64,000 nt of DNA from NCBI RefSeq assembly GCF_002454115.1, contig NZ_DKIH01000010.1, positions 117,144 to 181,143 on the forward strand, given 5' to 3'. Every line of letters starts with the position of its first letter. Positions within the stretch are counted from its first letter, which is position 1. Positions 16,680 to 25,845 of the stretch are shown here, in pieces. The position numbers and the translations under genes are program-made. The DNA comes from Sphingopyxis sp. UBA6723. GTDB lineage: Bacteria; Pseudomonadota; Alphaproteobacteria; Sphingomonadales; Sphingomonadaceae. The notes under the pieces are model-generated. The model saw only the letters and a list, made by a program, of their open reading frames with translations, searched no databases and had not been told where the DNA came from.

Positions 16680-18644
16680 TCAGGAGACGCTCGGCCCGCT
16701 GCGCTGCCGCCCGAGTGTCCAGTTGATCCCGCCGTCGCGCATGATGCCCGAGACCGATTTACCGACATGGCGATCGAGAACAGAGCGCCACGGCACCAGC
16801 GTGAAATCGCGCGACCGTTCGATGAGCGCATGGCGACCACTCGTCATCTCGACTGCGCGCACGAGCCTGCCTTGAACAGCCTCCCCCTCTCTGGCCTCGG
16901 CGAACGGAACGCCTAACTTGTCGGAGAGCTGGCGGGCGACACGCAGCAATTCTCGCCGCTGGAGCGCGGCGAGCATCCCTCGCCGATAGACCGTCTGCCC
17001 ATCCTGTTCGTCTGCAAGCTGTTCGGTGATCAGCCATTGCCGTCGCATCGCCTGCGCTGAACGAACCTCGTGCCCGAACCCAGCATCGCGCACTGGCACC
17101 GGCGCTTCGGCGACCAGCTCGCGATCGAGCCAGGTCGCGGCATCGGTTCCCGGTAATTTGTCGAGCGGGATCGCCGACAGGGTTTCAATGGCAACGGGGT
17201 GGTCGCGGAACTGCATGGCTTCGAACCTCTCGACCCTGGCGAGATGGTCCGGCGCGATGATCCAGCTTCCGTCGGGCTCGCGCTCGACGACGCCCGAGAT
17301 TTTTCGCATCGCTTCAAGCCGCCGGACATGCGTTTCGGCGAAGCGTTCGCTGGCGGTCGGATCGTGCTTCAGATGGGCGTCGATCGAATAGCGCCCGCCG
17401 TTCGCCGCCGCGATCTCGTCGATCGTCCGATCGACGGCGCGAATGCCGCCCTCGCGTGGCGCGATCCGGACGATGGCATTTTCGGGGATCGTGTCGACCA
17501 GCTCGCCCTTGCCGATCTCGGCATAATGGGTGCGCCCGTCGATGCCGTCGACCAGCAGATAATGACGGTCTTCATGTTCGTCGGCGAGCCCGCGCATCAC
17601 GACGCGGCCGATGATCGGCGTCGCCTCCTTCGCGACCGGGTCGTAGATGACGCGATCGACCGCAGCACGATCGAGCTTCCGCGCGGTCAGCTCGCGCTGC
17701 ATGGTGCGGATGATGTCGCCGCGCTCGCCGATCTGGCGCAGTGTGTTCGCAAGGTCGGGCTCAAGCCGCCAGGTGCCGTTGCCGACATGCGAGGCGAGTC
17801 CCATGCGCCCGAGTTTCTGCAGGCGACCGACGCGAAGCGATTGCTGGAAGGGATCGCCATCGCTCGCGCTGACCAGCCGCGCGGTATCCATGTCGCGGAT
17901 CAGCCGTCTGTCGATCGCGGTCAGCCGCTCGGCACCCGTATCGCTGCGAAGCCGCTCTTCGATTTCAAGGTCGGTGCGCGGCCCCAGGTCGAGGTTGACG
18001 ATCTCGATCGCCCGCTGCCGGCTCCCGTGCGAGATATACTCGCGCGCGATCAGCAGATTCTCACCCCGATCGTTTACGCCGCGCACCACGATATGCGTGT
18101 GCGGATGGCCGGTATTGAAATGGTCGACCGCCACCCAATCGAGCTTTGTCCCAAGATCCTGCTCCATCTGCGTCATCAGCCGGCGCACGAACGGCTTCAA
18201 GTCGGGATACTGGTCGGCGTCCTCGGCCGACACGATGAACCGGAACTGGCGGCGGTCGCCGTCACACCGTTCGAGGAACGCCTTGCCATCGGCGACGTCG
18301 CTGTCGGGCGAGTAGAGCGCACCAGCCTCGCCCTCACGGGTCACGCCGTCGCGCTGAATATAGCGAAGGTGCGCCTTCGCACCGCCCATGCCTTTCCCGC
18401 CAAGGCCGACAGGCCGTATCTTGACGATCACGCGGCGCGACCGGAACGCGCCCAATCGGTCGCGCGATCTGAGCACCCGCGCAACACTCGCGCCGCGCCC
18501 GATCCGGCTGCCGTCGAAACGGCCGCGCCTGCCCGTTTTCATGCCGGCCCGCTTTGCCGCTTTCACGACGCGGCTCAGGTAGCGCTGCTCCTTGCCCCGG
18601 CCGCGCATCCGGCCCAGCTGCGGTTCGAACTCATCATCGCGCAT
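16680..18644 (-). CDS. VirD2-like relaxase/mobilization nuclease with long C-terminal region
   Basis: The ATG at 18644 with AAGGA upstream gives 654 residues; the longer frame has no such site. The relaxase domain contains Tyr95 in HLRYIQRDG and the metal-binding histidine cluster GHPHTHIVVRG (His180, 182, 184). The protein would nick oriT and lead the transferred strand. The rest, about residues 260-654, matches the plan of relaxases annotated with a DUF3363 region. It is transcribed alone, leftward, just right of the RHH operon, and its upstream region holds several inverted repeats. Confidence 0.88.
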   Translation of the reverse strand: MRDDEFEPQLGRMRGRGKEQRYLSRVVKAAKRAGMKTGRRGRFDGSRIGRGASVARVLRSRDRLGAFRSRRVIVKIRPVGLGGKGMGGAKAHLRYIQRDGVTREGEAGALYSPDSDVADGKAFLERCDGDRRQFRFIVSAEDADQYPDLKPFVRRLMTQMEQDLGTKLDWVAVDHFNTGHPHTHIVVRGVNDRGENLLIAREYISHGSRQRAIEIVNLDLGPRTDLEIEERLRSDTGAERLTAIDRRLIRDMDTARLVSASDGDPFQQSLRVGRLQKLGRMGLASHVGNGTWRLEPDLANTLRQIGERGDIIRTMQRELTARKLDRAAVDRVIYDPVAKEATPIIGRVVMRGLADEHEDRHYLLVDGIDGRTHYAEIGKGELVDTIPENAIVRIAPREGGIRAVDRTIDEIAAANGGRYSIDAHLKHDPTASERFAETHVRRLEAMRKISGVVEREPDGSWIIAPDHLARVERFEAMQFRDHPVAIETLSAIPLDKLPGTDAATWLDRELVAEAPVPVRDAGFGHEVRSAQAMRRQWLITEQLADEQDGQTVYRRGMLAALQRRELLRVARQLSDKLGVPFAEAREGEAVQGRLVRAVEMTSGRHALIERSRDFTLVPWRSVLDRHVGKSVSGIMRDGGINWTLGRQRSGPSVS

Positions 18645-18785
18645 AGCGGCGTCCTTCCATGCCGGAATGACGCTCCCCGCCGATAAGAATGGCGCGTCCT
18701 CGCCAGAGCGCAAGGAGTCTCGCGATTGGGATCGGAAAAGCCCAGAAAACCGCCACTCCTGGTAACCCTGTCTCGCACTCAAAGG

Positions 18786-18851
18786 GCGAGTCTCGCAAAA
18801 GCCTTCAAAAAACGATGTGCAGACAAACACTTACAAAATCGCGAGATTTTG
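18786..18851. other. Inverted-repeat region upstream of the relaxase gene; promoter or oriT candidate
   Basis: Two inverted repeats lie in the gap between the relaxase and the 53-residue gene: GCGAG-T-CTCGC at 18786-18796 and CAAAATC-GCGA-GATTTTG at 18834-18851. An oriT is often found next to the relaxase gene, and its nic site is usually flanked by such repeats, but no known nic consensus was recognised. The repeats could equally be operators. Nothing coding is seen in 18645-18990. Confidence 0.3.
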
Positions 18852-18990
18852 CCTCTATCTTGCCATCGAGCCCGACTGCCACCTGCCGCCCCAGACGCCC
18901 GCTTTGCCTTCCCGCCTTCCCGATCAAAAAAGGGGAGCGGCGCCATGCGGCACCACTCCCGCGAACCTGCCCCTTCAACAGCGCATCGCC

Positions 18991-19152
18991 TTATTGCCAG
19001 CCTGCCTGTTCGGCCTGACGCAGCGCCCGATTGCACCGCTTCAGCCTCTTCTCAGCGGCCCTTAATTCGGCTTCGATCTGCCGCCGTTCTCCCGCGTCAT
19101 CGCACCATGAAAGCTCCGCGCGAAGCTCCTCGATCTGTTGTTCAACCGACAT
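18991..19152 (-). CDS. 53-residue coiled-coil protein
   Basis: The reading frame from 19152 to the TAA at 18991 is preceded by AGGAGG seven bases before the ATG, an excellent ribosome-binding site. The product is highly charged and almost entirely helical (for example EEQ/EAELRAAEKRLKRC-type heptads), with two cysteines. It is not a shadow of any larger gene. No family is recognised. Position next to the relaxase and DUF736 genes suggests an accessory role in the ICE backbone. Confidence 0.65.
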   Translation of the reverse strand: MSVEQQIEELRAELSWCDDAGERRQIEAELRAAEKRLKRCNRALRQAEQAGWQ

Positions 19153-19444
19153 CTCATCCTCCTGATACAAGCGAAAGATGAGCCATCGCCCGGCGGGGAG
19201 CGGGCGGGGTCAACCACCGCGCAGCGGCCGCGAAGCGGGCGACGGGGGAGCCGATTTTCTCGTCGCCGGAGTGGAGCGAAGCGGAACGCAGGTGGCGTGA
19301 AAATTGGGGGAACCGTCGATGGTTGAGGCGGTCCGTTCGCCGCCGGATACTCGGTGCTTGCTGAGCGGATTTCTTCCTCTCTGCAGGCCCGCAAGCGCGT
19401 TCCGGTGCAGGAAAAGGCCCACGCCAAGCCCTCAAGGCATGAGG

Positions 19445-19475
19445 AAAGCCCCGCGCCGGGTGACCGGCGCGGGGC
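19445..19475 (-). terminator. Rho-independent-like terminator after DUF736
   Basis: A perfect 12-bp stem, GCCCCGCGCCGG (19448-19459) with CCGGCGCGGGGC (19464-19475), and a four-base loop lie ten bases past the DUF736 stop. On the leftward strand the stem is followed by TTTCC, a short T run. It should end the DUF736 transcript. The rest of 19153-19444 shows no gene. Confidence 0.65.
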
Positions 19476-19484
19476 CGATCCGGC

Positions 19485-19805
19485 TCAGTCGCCGGGGTTC
19501 CAGATAACGGCGAACGCGTCGTCGTCGTCCTGCCCGGCGGCGCGGCCGAGATTGGCGTAGAGGGTGCGGCCGCCAAGTTCGGGGGCCGACATGGCGAGGC
19601 GGACATATTCGCGCTGGCTCACCTCGCCGGTGCGGATCCAGCCGCCGCCCAGTTCGACGCCGTTCGACAGCACGCGGTAGTCGGGCTGGTCCCCGGTCTT
19701 ACTGCGGTTGGGGATGATGGCGATCTCGGCATTGACCGAAAGCGTCTTCAAGGCGCCCCGGAACGAACCGTCGTTCTGGCGCTGGACATGACCGATTGAG
19801 GGCAT
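19485..19805 (-). CDS. DUF736 family protein
   Basis: A 106-residue protein with the family's IGHVQRQNDGSFRGALKTL N-terminus and the GGGWIRTGEVSQREYVRLAMSAPELG core. DUF736 proteins are common on alphaproteobacterial conjugative plasmids and ICEs, near ParB-like and ArdC-like genes as here. Their function is not established. A GGAGA sequence precedes the ATG. Confidence 0.85.
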   Translation of the reverse strand: MPSIGHVQRQNDGSFRGALKTLSVNAEIAIIPNRSKTGDQPDYRVLSNGVELGGGWIRTGEVSQREYVRLAMSAPELGGRTLYANLGRAAGQDDDDAFAVIWNPGD

Positions 19806-20165
19806 TTCTCGTCTCCTTGCACATTCGCCCGACCCGATGCCGGGCGATGGGCGGACCGAAGGGACGGCCCTTGAGCGCGCTGCGAACCGCAGGCCGAAGC
19901 GAAGCGGAGGACCGGAAGCGCGGGGCTGATTTGGAGCGAAGCGGCCGCGAGGAGCGCCGCCAAAGCGGCGCGGGGAAATCAGTTCCGCGCGATGGTTTCG
20001 CGAGGCGCGCGGCCGTCCCAGGTCATGCGCCCAAGGAGCCGGCGACGGGTTGGTGAGACACGAAAGGACGAGATGCGCGCGCGGACAGGAAGCCCAGTCC
20101 GGCGTCTTTCCGGGAAGCCATGATTGCTTTCGCGGCCACGAGGCCGCGGCTATAGCCTCACGGCG
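19806..20165. other. Noncoding GC-rich stretch
   Basis: No reading frame here has codon use or a ribosome-binding site that supports a gene. The stretch contains several GAAGCG-rich short repeats and lies between divergently oriented genes, so it may hold the promoters for DUF736 and for the small cysteine-rich protein. Confidence 0.4.
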
Positions 20166-20393
20166 ATGAACGAAGGAACGACGATTGCGGGGCAGATCGA
20201 ACGGCTGATCGTGCGGCTGGACGGCGCGGCGGTGTGCGATGCCTGCGTGACTGACCGGCTCAACCTGTCGGTTACCGCACAGGCCAATGTCGTCACCTGC
20301 GCGCTCGGCGGCACGCGCGGATTCGAGCGGCAGAAGGACGAATGCACGTTATGCGGAAGCGCCCGGACGGTGATCCGCCGCACCGCCCGGTAG
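20166..20393 (+). CDS. Small zinc-ribbon-like protein
   Basis: The 75-residue product contains two CxxC pairs, CDAC near residue 24 and CTLC near 63, spaced as in small zinc ribbons. It is the only rightward gene between 14.6 and 31.9 kb, set among leftward genes. The ATG lacks a strong ribosome-binding site. The cysteine spacing and intact frame support a real gene, but no function can be given. Confidence 0.5.
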   Translation: MNEGTTIAGQIERLIVRLDGAAVCDACVTDRLNLSVTAQANVVTCALGGTRGFERQKDECTLCGSARTVIRRTAR

Positions 20394-20446
20394 GTCAGGC
20401 GGCAGGGGTTTTCGGCACGCGAGCGCGCAGTGCGGCGCGATTTGGG

Positions 20447-20950
20447 CTAGTTGCCGTCGCCCGCGAGCGCGCGCGACAGCGCCTCGTTGGTCGCGTCGAT
20501 CTCGATGCGGTCTGCGAAAATCGCGCACCAGCCGCCACCGAACTCCCCGATGCGGGGCTTGGAACAGGTCATGGCCCATTCAAAGCCGATCGGCCCCTTG
20601 GCGAGCGTTTCGGGGCAACATCGCTGGATCACCACCGCGATGGCAGCGGCATCGAAATCGTCCATGCTGGCGAAACACACGATCCGCGCGGATGGATCGT
20701 CGGGGCAGGTTTCAGCGATGAAATCGGCTCCGATGGTGGGAAATTCGGGATCGTTGAACGCCTCGCGAAACCCGCTCCACCGCGCGTTCGCATCGTCCGG
20801 CGGAAAGGCTGCGAGCAGCGCCGCGCTCGGCGGATCGGGCGCGTCGTCATTCGCTAGCGCGTAGCCAGCGTTTGCGACTTCCTCGATCAGCGCGCACTCG
20901 GCGGCGGTGCAGCGAAAGGCGAAGCTGCCCTGAATCCAGATGTCAGCCAT
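20447..20950 (-). CDS. Hypothetical protein, ICE backbone
   Basis: A 167-residue acidic protein started at the ATG at 20950, inside the end of the preceding gene (eight-base overlap), which decides the start over a longer upstream frame. It has six or more cysteines and a pattern of alternating Asp-rich loops and hydrophobic strands, with no membrane segment or signal peptide. It forms a pair with the next gene upstream, which has a similar size and composition. No family is recognised. Confidence 0.7.
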   Translation of the reverse strand: MADIWIQGSFAFRCTAAECALIEEVANAGYALANDDAPDPPSAALLAAFPPDDANARWSGFREAFNDPEFPTIGADFIAETCPDDPSARIVCFASMDDFDAAAIAVVIQRCCPETLAKGPIGFEWAMTCSKPRIGEFGGGWCAIFADRIEIDATNEALSRALAGDGN

Positions 20951-21410
20951 TGCTCGCCTCCTCCCGTTCGGGCGTGATGACAAGCGGGGGCACCGCGAAG
21001 TCGGCCGCATCGAAATGCGCGATGATCGCCGCATAGCTGCCCAATCGCTCGGCGGTGCAGCGCCCCATGAGGATATAGTCGTCCTCGTCGGCAGCGTAGC
21101 TTTGCGGTTCGCCGCTGCCGGTGAACACGGTGCGTTCCGCACCCCACTGGCAGGCATAGGCGCCCGACCAGCGCGCGAAGAAAAGCCCATGCGCGATGCA
21201 GAAGGCTTCGAGTCCCTCGAACCGCCCCCAGGCGACCTCGTGCGCCATGAGCGCCAAGGGCTCGCCCTCGGGCAGATCGCCGAGCGCGAAGGGTTCGCCG
21301 TCCCATTCGGTGGACAGCCCTTCGTTCGCGATGGCCTCGGCGAAGGCGGGAAGCTGGCTGGCGGGGAGCGTCCCGCCGATGGTGATGGATGCCGAAACAC
21401 GGTCGGCCAT
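20943..21410 (-). CDS. Hypothetical protein, ICE backbone
   Basis: The 155-residue acidic protein begins MADRVSASITIGG and is cotranscribed with the 167-residue gene that overlaps it. It has several Trp residues in the middle (EWDGEP, EVAWGRF, FARWSG) and ends in a short charged tail. No catalytic motif or membrane segment is visible. Placement between ParB-like and DUF736 genes is typical of conserved but uncharacterised ICE proteins. Confidence 0.7.
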   Translation of the reverse strand: MADRVSASITIGGTLPASQLPAFAEAIANEGLSTEWDGEPFALGDLPEGEPLALMAHEVAWGRFEGLEAFCIAHGLFFARWSGAYACQWGAERTVFTGSGEPQSYAADEDDYILMGRCTAERLGSYAAIIAHFDAADFAVPPLVITPEREEASNG

Positions 21411-21520
21411 GACAAGTCTCCTGTCTGAAATCCGCGCCGCGAGGGCCGCTTGCGGCCGAGCGGCGCGGCGATTTTATGGGGGACGGAACGGGCGGCGGGT
21501 GCGCCGCCGCCCGTCCAGTT

Positions 21521-23332
21521 TCATGCGGCTTCGCGCTCGGGCTGTTCCTGCGGCTCGGCCTTGGCAGGGGCCGGAAGCGCAATCACCGCGCCGGGGCCGG
21601 TCGGTTCCGGCTCGCGGTCGGGGCGCGCCGCGAGCACCTTGGCATGAGCCGCGACGGTGCCGACGCCGCCGCGCGCCGTATAGGTAGCGGGCGGGAACGC
21701 CATCCATTTCGGCACCCAACCCTCGACCTTGGGCCGCCCGTTCGCACCCTCCAGATGGTCGCGGACGATGCGCTTCAAGACCTTGCCCGGTTCCTTCGCA
21801 TTGGCGGCGGCGACAGGTTCGCCCGCCACCTCGGCGACGATGCGGGTCAGCACCTCCTTGTCGCGGACACACTCGAAAAAGGCGTCGTCGGCCTGCCAGT
21901 AGCGGGCCATATCGACGCCGATCTCGCCGCCGACCGCCTCGATGGCGGCGCTGCCGCTGGCGAGCGTTTCGCCCATGACGATGACGATCACGTCCATTAC
22001 GGCGCGGTCGGGCACGTCGAGCAAGCGCAGGAACACGCCGACCAGTCCGAAGTCGTCGCCGTTGCCGCCTGTGACGGTCGGTTCCTCGGGCGAGAAGCCG
22101 AGAAGGTCCAATACGGCGCGGCGCTTCGCGTCGAAGTCGGTTTCCGCGCGGCAAGTTTCGACGCTTTCGCGCACATCGTCGTTGCGCGCGGTCTGCGGCT
22201 CGGGCTTGACCGTCCACAGTGGCGACCCGACGATGACATGGGCGACCATCAAGCGCAGCGCGACCTTGGGATGACGGGTCAGCGAGGCGCGGACAGCGGC
22301 ATGACGGTGCAGGTTGATATAGGTCTGCATCGTGCTCGTCACTTCGGGGCGCGGCACTTTGGGGCCGGTTTCGATTGCCTCGCCGCGTTCGAGCCGCTTG
22401 GCCTCCTTGCTCGTCACATAGCCTTCGTGGACCTCGACCTCGCCGCTTTCGCGCACATCTATATACACGCGCCCGCCCTTGCGCTTGGGTGCCTTGGCGA
22501 ACTCATAGCGGTAGAAATATTCGCCGGGCGGGACGATCACCACGTCGAACCATCCGGCATCCAGATAGTCCTCCTTGCGCGCGTCGATTACGGCGTTCTG
22601 CGCGGTCCAGAACGCGTCGGCATCTGCAAAATAGCGGTCTTCGCCGAACAGATCGGCGACGATCGCAAGGCCGCTCGCATCGACGTCGAACAGGGCATGT
22701 TCGACCTTGATCGACTGCCCGCCGAACAGCCATGCCTTCAATTGCTGGCCGGTCGGGCAATAGGCGTCGTCATCGTCGTAGAGCGCCAGCCATGCCTTCT
22801 GCTGCTGCTTGCTCGCCAGCGTCAGATGCCGGACGGTCGCCGCGTTGATCTTCTCCTTGCGGTAAAGATCGCGGATGCGCGGAAGCAGGTTGCCGAGCGC
22901 TAGGATACGCTTCACGCCAAGCTCGGGAATGCCGAACGTCGCGGAGATATCCGCAATGTCGCGGCCCTCCTTGACCAGCCGTGCGAAGGTTTCCCATCGC
23001 GTCACCTCGTCGGGATCGAGCCGGGTGTTCTCGAGAAGCGATGCCTCGATGGCGTCGGCGTCGTCCCCGGCGTCGAGGATGGCGACGGGAAGCGGGCCGT
23101 GGTCGATGCCCTCGACAAGCGCGATGGCGTTCGCCGTCCAGCGCCGCCGCCCGGCGACGATTTCGTGGACGCCATTATCGTTGCCCGCCTGCGGGCGCAC
23201 GATCAGCGGCACGATGACACCGCGCTTGCGGATCGAGGGCAGAATGTCGCCCACGTCCGGGGGCTTGGGTCCGTGCCGCATGTTCACCTTGGACGGAACC
23301 AGCTTGCTATGGTCGATAAAGTCGAGTTTCAT
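21521..23332 (-). CDS. ParB/Spo0J-like nuclease-domain protein
   Basis: The ATG at 23332, with AAGGAG eight bases upstream, gives 603 residues. The N-terminal ParB/Srx-type domain shows VAGRRRW and SLLENTRLDPDE, the two best conserved boxes of the CTP-binding domain. An HTH-like region follows near residues 110-150 (DIADISATFGIPELGVKRIL). The remaining 400 residues have no recognised motif and end in a Pro/Glu-rich tail. Long ParB-like proteins of this kind are found on alphaproteobacterial plasmids and ICEs. No parA partner lies beside it, so a partition role is uncertain; it may instead be regulatory. Confidence 0.8.
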   Translation of the reverse strand: MKLDFIDHSKLVPSKVNMRHGPKPPDVGDILPSIRKRGVIVPLIVRPQAGNDNGVHEIVAGRRRWTANAIALVEGIDHGPLPVAILDAGDDADAIEASLLENTRLDPDEVTRWETFARLVKEGRDIADISATFGIPELGVKRILALGNLLPRIRDLYRKEKINAATVRHLTLASKQQQKAWLALYDDDDAYCPTGQQLKAWLFGGQSIKVEHALFDVDASGLAIVADLFGEDRYFADADAFWTAQNAVIDARKEDYLDAGWFDVVIVPPGEYFYRYEFAKAPKRKGGRVYIDVRESGEVEVHEGYVTSKEAKRLERGEAIETGPKVPRPEVTSTMQTYINLHRHAAVRASLTRHPKVALRLMVAHVIVGSPLWTVKPEPQTARNDDVRESVETCRAETDFDAKRRAVLDLLGFSPEEPTVTGGNGDDFGLVGVFLRLLDVPDRAVMDVIVIVMGETLASGSAAIEAVGGEIGVDMARYWQADDAFFECVRDKEVLTRIVAEVAGEPVAAANAKEPGKVLKRIVRDHLEGANGRPKVEGWVPKWMAFPPATYTARGGVGTVAAHAKVLAARPDREPEPTGPGAVIALPAPAKAEPQEQPEREAA

Positions 23333-23417
23333 TGGTCTGCTCCTTCTGGAGCGCCGGTCCCGTTTGTCTTGCTGGATGGGCGGGACCGGCACTCAATGCG
23401 GCGAAACGCGCCGCGCG

Positions 23418-23852
23418 TCATCCGGCCCCTCGATCATCAAGAGGCGGCGGAAGCTCGTTGCCGTTCCGGCTATCGGTGATGCGGCGAAGTTCGGCTTCGG
23501 CCAGAACGATTGCACCCATGCGCCGCGCGGTATCGGACCATAGCGAAAGCGGGGCCAGCGGCTCGAAATGCTCGTCGCGCTCGATGAACAGGCCGAAGGG
23601 CAAGCGGACGCCCGCAATCTCGGTAAGCGAGAACACGCCCATTTCCGGGCATCCGAACCCCAAGTCGGCGAGGCCGAACAGCGTGTCTCCATCGTCGTAA
23701 AGCTCGGTGGCGATCCACGTCGCCGCGCCGACCGGATTGAAGAATTTGACCACCGGGAACGGGTCGAACCGTTCGTCGCGCTGCTCGTGGAGGCGGCTGG
23801 CGCGCGCATTCGCGCGCAGCGCCGAAAGGATCGCATGGGGGAGCGTAATCAT
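23418..23852 (-). CDS. DUF2958 family protein
   Basis: The 144-residue protein contains the family's DPFPVVKFFNPVGAATW core, followed by LADLGFGCPEMGVFSL. The start at 23852 overlaps the ArdC-like stop by four bases. DUF2958 genes regularly accompany ArdC-like genes on mobile elements of Proteobacteria. No catalytic residues are obvious and the biochemical role is unknown. Confidence 0.85.
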   Translation of the reverse strand: MITLPHAILSALRANARASRLHEQRDERFDPFPVVKFFNPVGAATWIATELYDDGDTLFGLADLGFGCPEMGVFSLTEIAGVRLPFGLFIERDEHFEPLAPLSLWSDTARRMGAIVLAEAELRRITDSRNGNELPPPLDDRGAG

Positions 23853-24820
23853 GCCGCTTCCCTCCCTTCGTCCTGCGTCTCGGCGTAGCGGGCAAGCAGC
23901 CAATCGGCGGCCTTGCTCGCCTGACTGGCCGCGCGAAAGATCGCGCGATTGTCCTCGCGCAGCACGTCGAGCCATGATGCCAGATAATCGGCGTGACGAA
24001 CGGTCGGCACGATGCCGAGCGCGGCGCAAAGGAAGGCCGATCCCATCTCGGCGATCAATTCTTCGCGCGCATAGTCCTTGCTGCCGAACGCATTGCGCAG
24101 ATTGCGATTGAGGCGCGACGGGTGGCCGCTGGCATGACAGAGTTCGTGCAGCGCCGTCCGGTAGAAATTGATCTGTTCGTGGAAGGCCGGTTGCGGGGGC
24201 ACCTGCACATAGTCGGCGCTCGGGACATAGTAGGCCTTGTCCCCACCGATGCGGAAATCGACGCCCGATGCCGCAATGACCGCTTCGGCGATCGGCACGA
24301 CTTGGCGTTCGGGAAGCGGTGCGGGGTCGGTGGCAAGGCCGGGGCGCAAGCCTTCGCACTGTGCGACGTTGAACACGGTGAAGCGTTTGAGGAACGGCAC
24401 CGCGCGGGCTTCGCCGCCGGTCTGGCGCGCGCGTTCCTTCTCGGCTTCGGGGGTGAAGCGGTCGGCATAGACAACCCTTGTCCCGCGCTCGCCTTTCCTG
24501 ACATTGCCGCCCGCCTCCAAGGCTTGGCGGAAGGTCAGCCACGATTGCGACGGATAGCCGTTCTCGATCACTGCTCCCCACAGGATCAGGACATTGACGC
24601 CGCTGTAATTGCGGCTGGTGAGCCCGTTGCGCGGGAGGCCGGGGGCGGCGGAGAAGCCTTGACCATTGGGGCGGCCCCAAGGCTGGACCCAAGGGAAGCG
24701 GCCCGCCTCAAGTTCGGAAACAATGCGGCCCGTCACCTCGTCGTAAAGATTGGCGCGCTCCGCCGGGGGCTGGCGTTTGCTGCCCTCTGCGCGCGCGCGT
24801 TGGCTGCCGGTCTGGTGCAT
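23849..24820 (-). CDS. ArdC-like antirestriction protein with zinc metallopeptidase domain
   Basis: The ATG at 24820, with GGAGGA six bases upstream, gives 323 residues; the longer frame is not supported. The N-terminal region (ANLYDEVTGRIVSELEAG, then PWVQPWG and NVLILW) is the ssDNA-binding ArdC N-domain. The C-terminal part has the zinc motif HELCHASGH near residue 220, followed by YAREELIAEMGSAFL, which supplies the third ligand region. ArdC-type proteins protect incoming DNA from restriction during conjugation. It is coupled to the DUF2958 gene. Confidence 0.88.
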   Translation of the reverse strand: MHQTGSQRARAEGSKRQPPAERANLYDEVTGRIVSELEAGRFPWVQPWGRPNGQGFSAAPGLPRNGLTSRNYSGVNVLILWGAVIENGYPSQSWLTFRQALEAGGNVRKGERGTRVVYADRFTPEAEKERARQTGGEARAVPFLKRFTVFNVAQCEGLRPGLATDPAPLPERQVVPIAEAVIAASGVDFRIGGDKAYYVPSADYVQVPPQPAFHEQINFYRTALHELCHASGHPSRLNRNLRNAFGSKDYAREELIAEMGSAFLCAALGIVPTVRHADYLASWLDVLREDNRAIFRAASQASKAADWLLARYAETQDEGREAA

Positions 24821-25335
24821 GGCTATCCTCCAATGCCGCCCCAAAAACCCCAGGGCCTCCCCCGGAGCGGGGGTGGGCGGCGAATTGCGACCTGCCGGGC
24901 GCGGCCAGGAGGCGGTCCGCACCCGCAGGGCCGAAATGCAATGGAGGAGCCGGACCCGAGCGCAGTCGAAGGCCGGCTTGCGGGACGCCGGGCCGGGCCC
25001 AGAAGGGAGCGCCGCCCACCCGCGCGACGAGGGGAAGGCCCAACGAAAAATGCCGCCGCGCCGGTCAGGCGCGGCGACGACAGGCCGGAGCAAGGCTCCG
25101 GCATCCCGCCAGTCCGATCGTCACCTTTGGCCGGGACGCGCGAAGCGTGGCCCGGTGGAGCTTGGCGAACGGATGTGAGCCTAGCGGAATAGAGCGGCGG
25201 TCGCGCCGCAGGCGCGAGGCGCCTGAAAACCCGGATGCGTCAGGTCAGACCCTGCCGTCTTGAAGCACTCTCGTCGTGGTCGCCATGCGCGCGGTGACAC
25301 GAGGAGCGAGCACTCGGCCCACTGGCCCCAACAGA
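24821..25335. other. Noncoding stretch of about 500 bases
   Basis: The region upstream of the ArdC-like gene and downstream of the membrane-protein gene has very high GC and open frames on both strands, but none has a ribosome-binding site, a start with coupling or recognisable protein sequence. It should contain the ArdC promoter. No clear long hairpin was seen. Confidence 0.4.
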
Positions 25336-25791
25336 TCAACCGTGCAGCGGGGATCCGTTCGAACCGGTGCAAGCGGTCATCGCGGGCAACAGGCTCATCA
25401 TGGCGGCACCGGCGATGATGATCGCGCCGACCGCCGCGGCGATGCCGGTCGCGGTCGGCCCCGCACCGCCGAGCTGCATCAGGCTGGAGACGACACTGCC
25501 GCCGGCGATCCCGGCGGGCACGGCGAAGAGAAGCGCGATCGCTCCGCGAAGCGGAACGGGCAACCGCGACGCGATGAGCATGCGTCCGATCAGCAAGACC
25601 GCGACGCCGACGACGAGGCCGAGAAGCAGACCGAGCAACGGCCCCAGTTCGCCACCCCCCGCCCACAGAAATGCGGCCGCACCGAGCCCGACCGGGAGTG
25701 CGAAGACGGCGAGCCGGAACATCGCCCAGGCGAAGAGGACGATGCCGGTGGCGGACAGGATCAGACCGAGCAACATCACGACCAACTCCAT
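25336..25791 (-). CDS. Polytopic inner-membrane protein of unknown function
   Basis: The product is 151 residues from the ATG at 25791; a GTG at 25815 is an alternative. At least four hydrophobic segments rich in Gly, Ala and Leu fill the sequence (for example VVMLLGLILSATGIVLFAW at the N-terminus). No functional motif is visible. It follows the lytic transglycosylase gene by about 50 bases and is probably cotranscribed with the TraF-transglycosylase pair. Confidence 0.65.
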   Translation of the reverse strand: MELVVMLLGLILSATGIVLFAWAMFRLAVFALPVGLGAAAFLWAGGGELGPLLGLLLGLVVGVAVLLIGRMLIASRLPVPLRGAIALLFAVPAGIAGGSVVSSLMQLGGAGPTATGIAAAVGAIIIAGAAMMSLLPAMTACTGSNGSPLHG

Positions 25792-25845
25792 AGGCTCGGA
25801 ACATAGCAGAAACACGATTCGGCATGAAGCCCCGATCGGCTCGCA

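Noticed and set aside
17199..18686. 495-residue rightward frame
   Set aside because: Antisense shadow of the relaxase gene in GC-rich DNA.
21476..22903. 475-residue rightward frame
   Set aside because: Antisense shadow of the ParB-like gene, with no family features.
23993..25192. 399-residue rightward frame
   Set aside because: It runs antisense through the ArdC-like gene and continues into the noncoding gap; no ribosome-binding site or motif.
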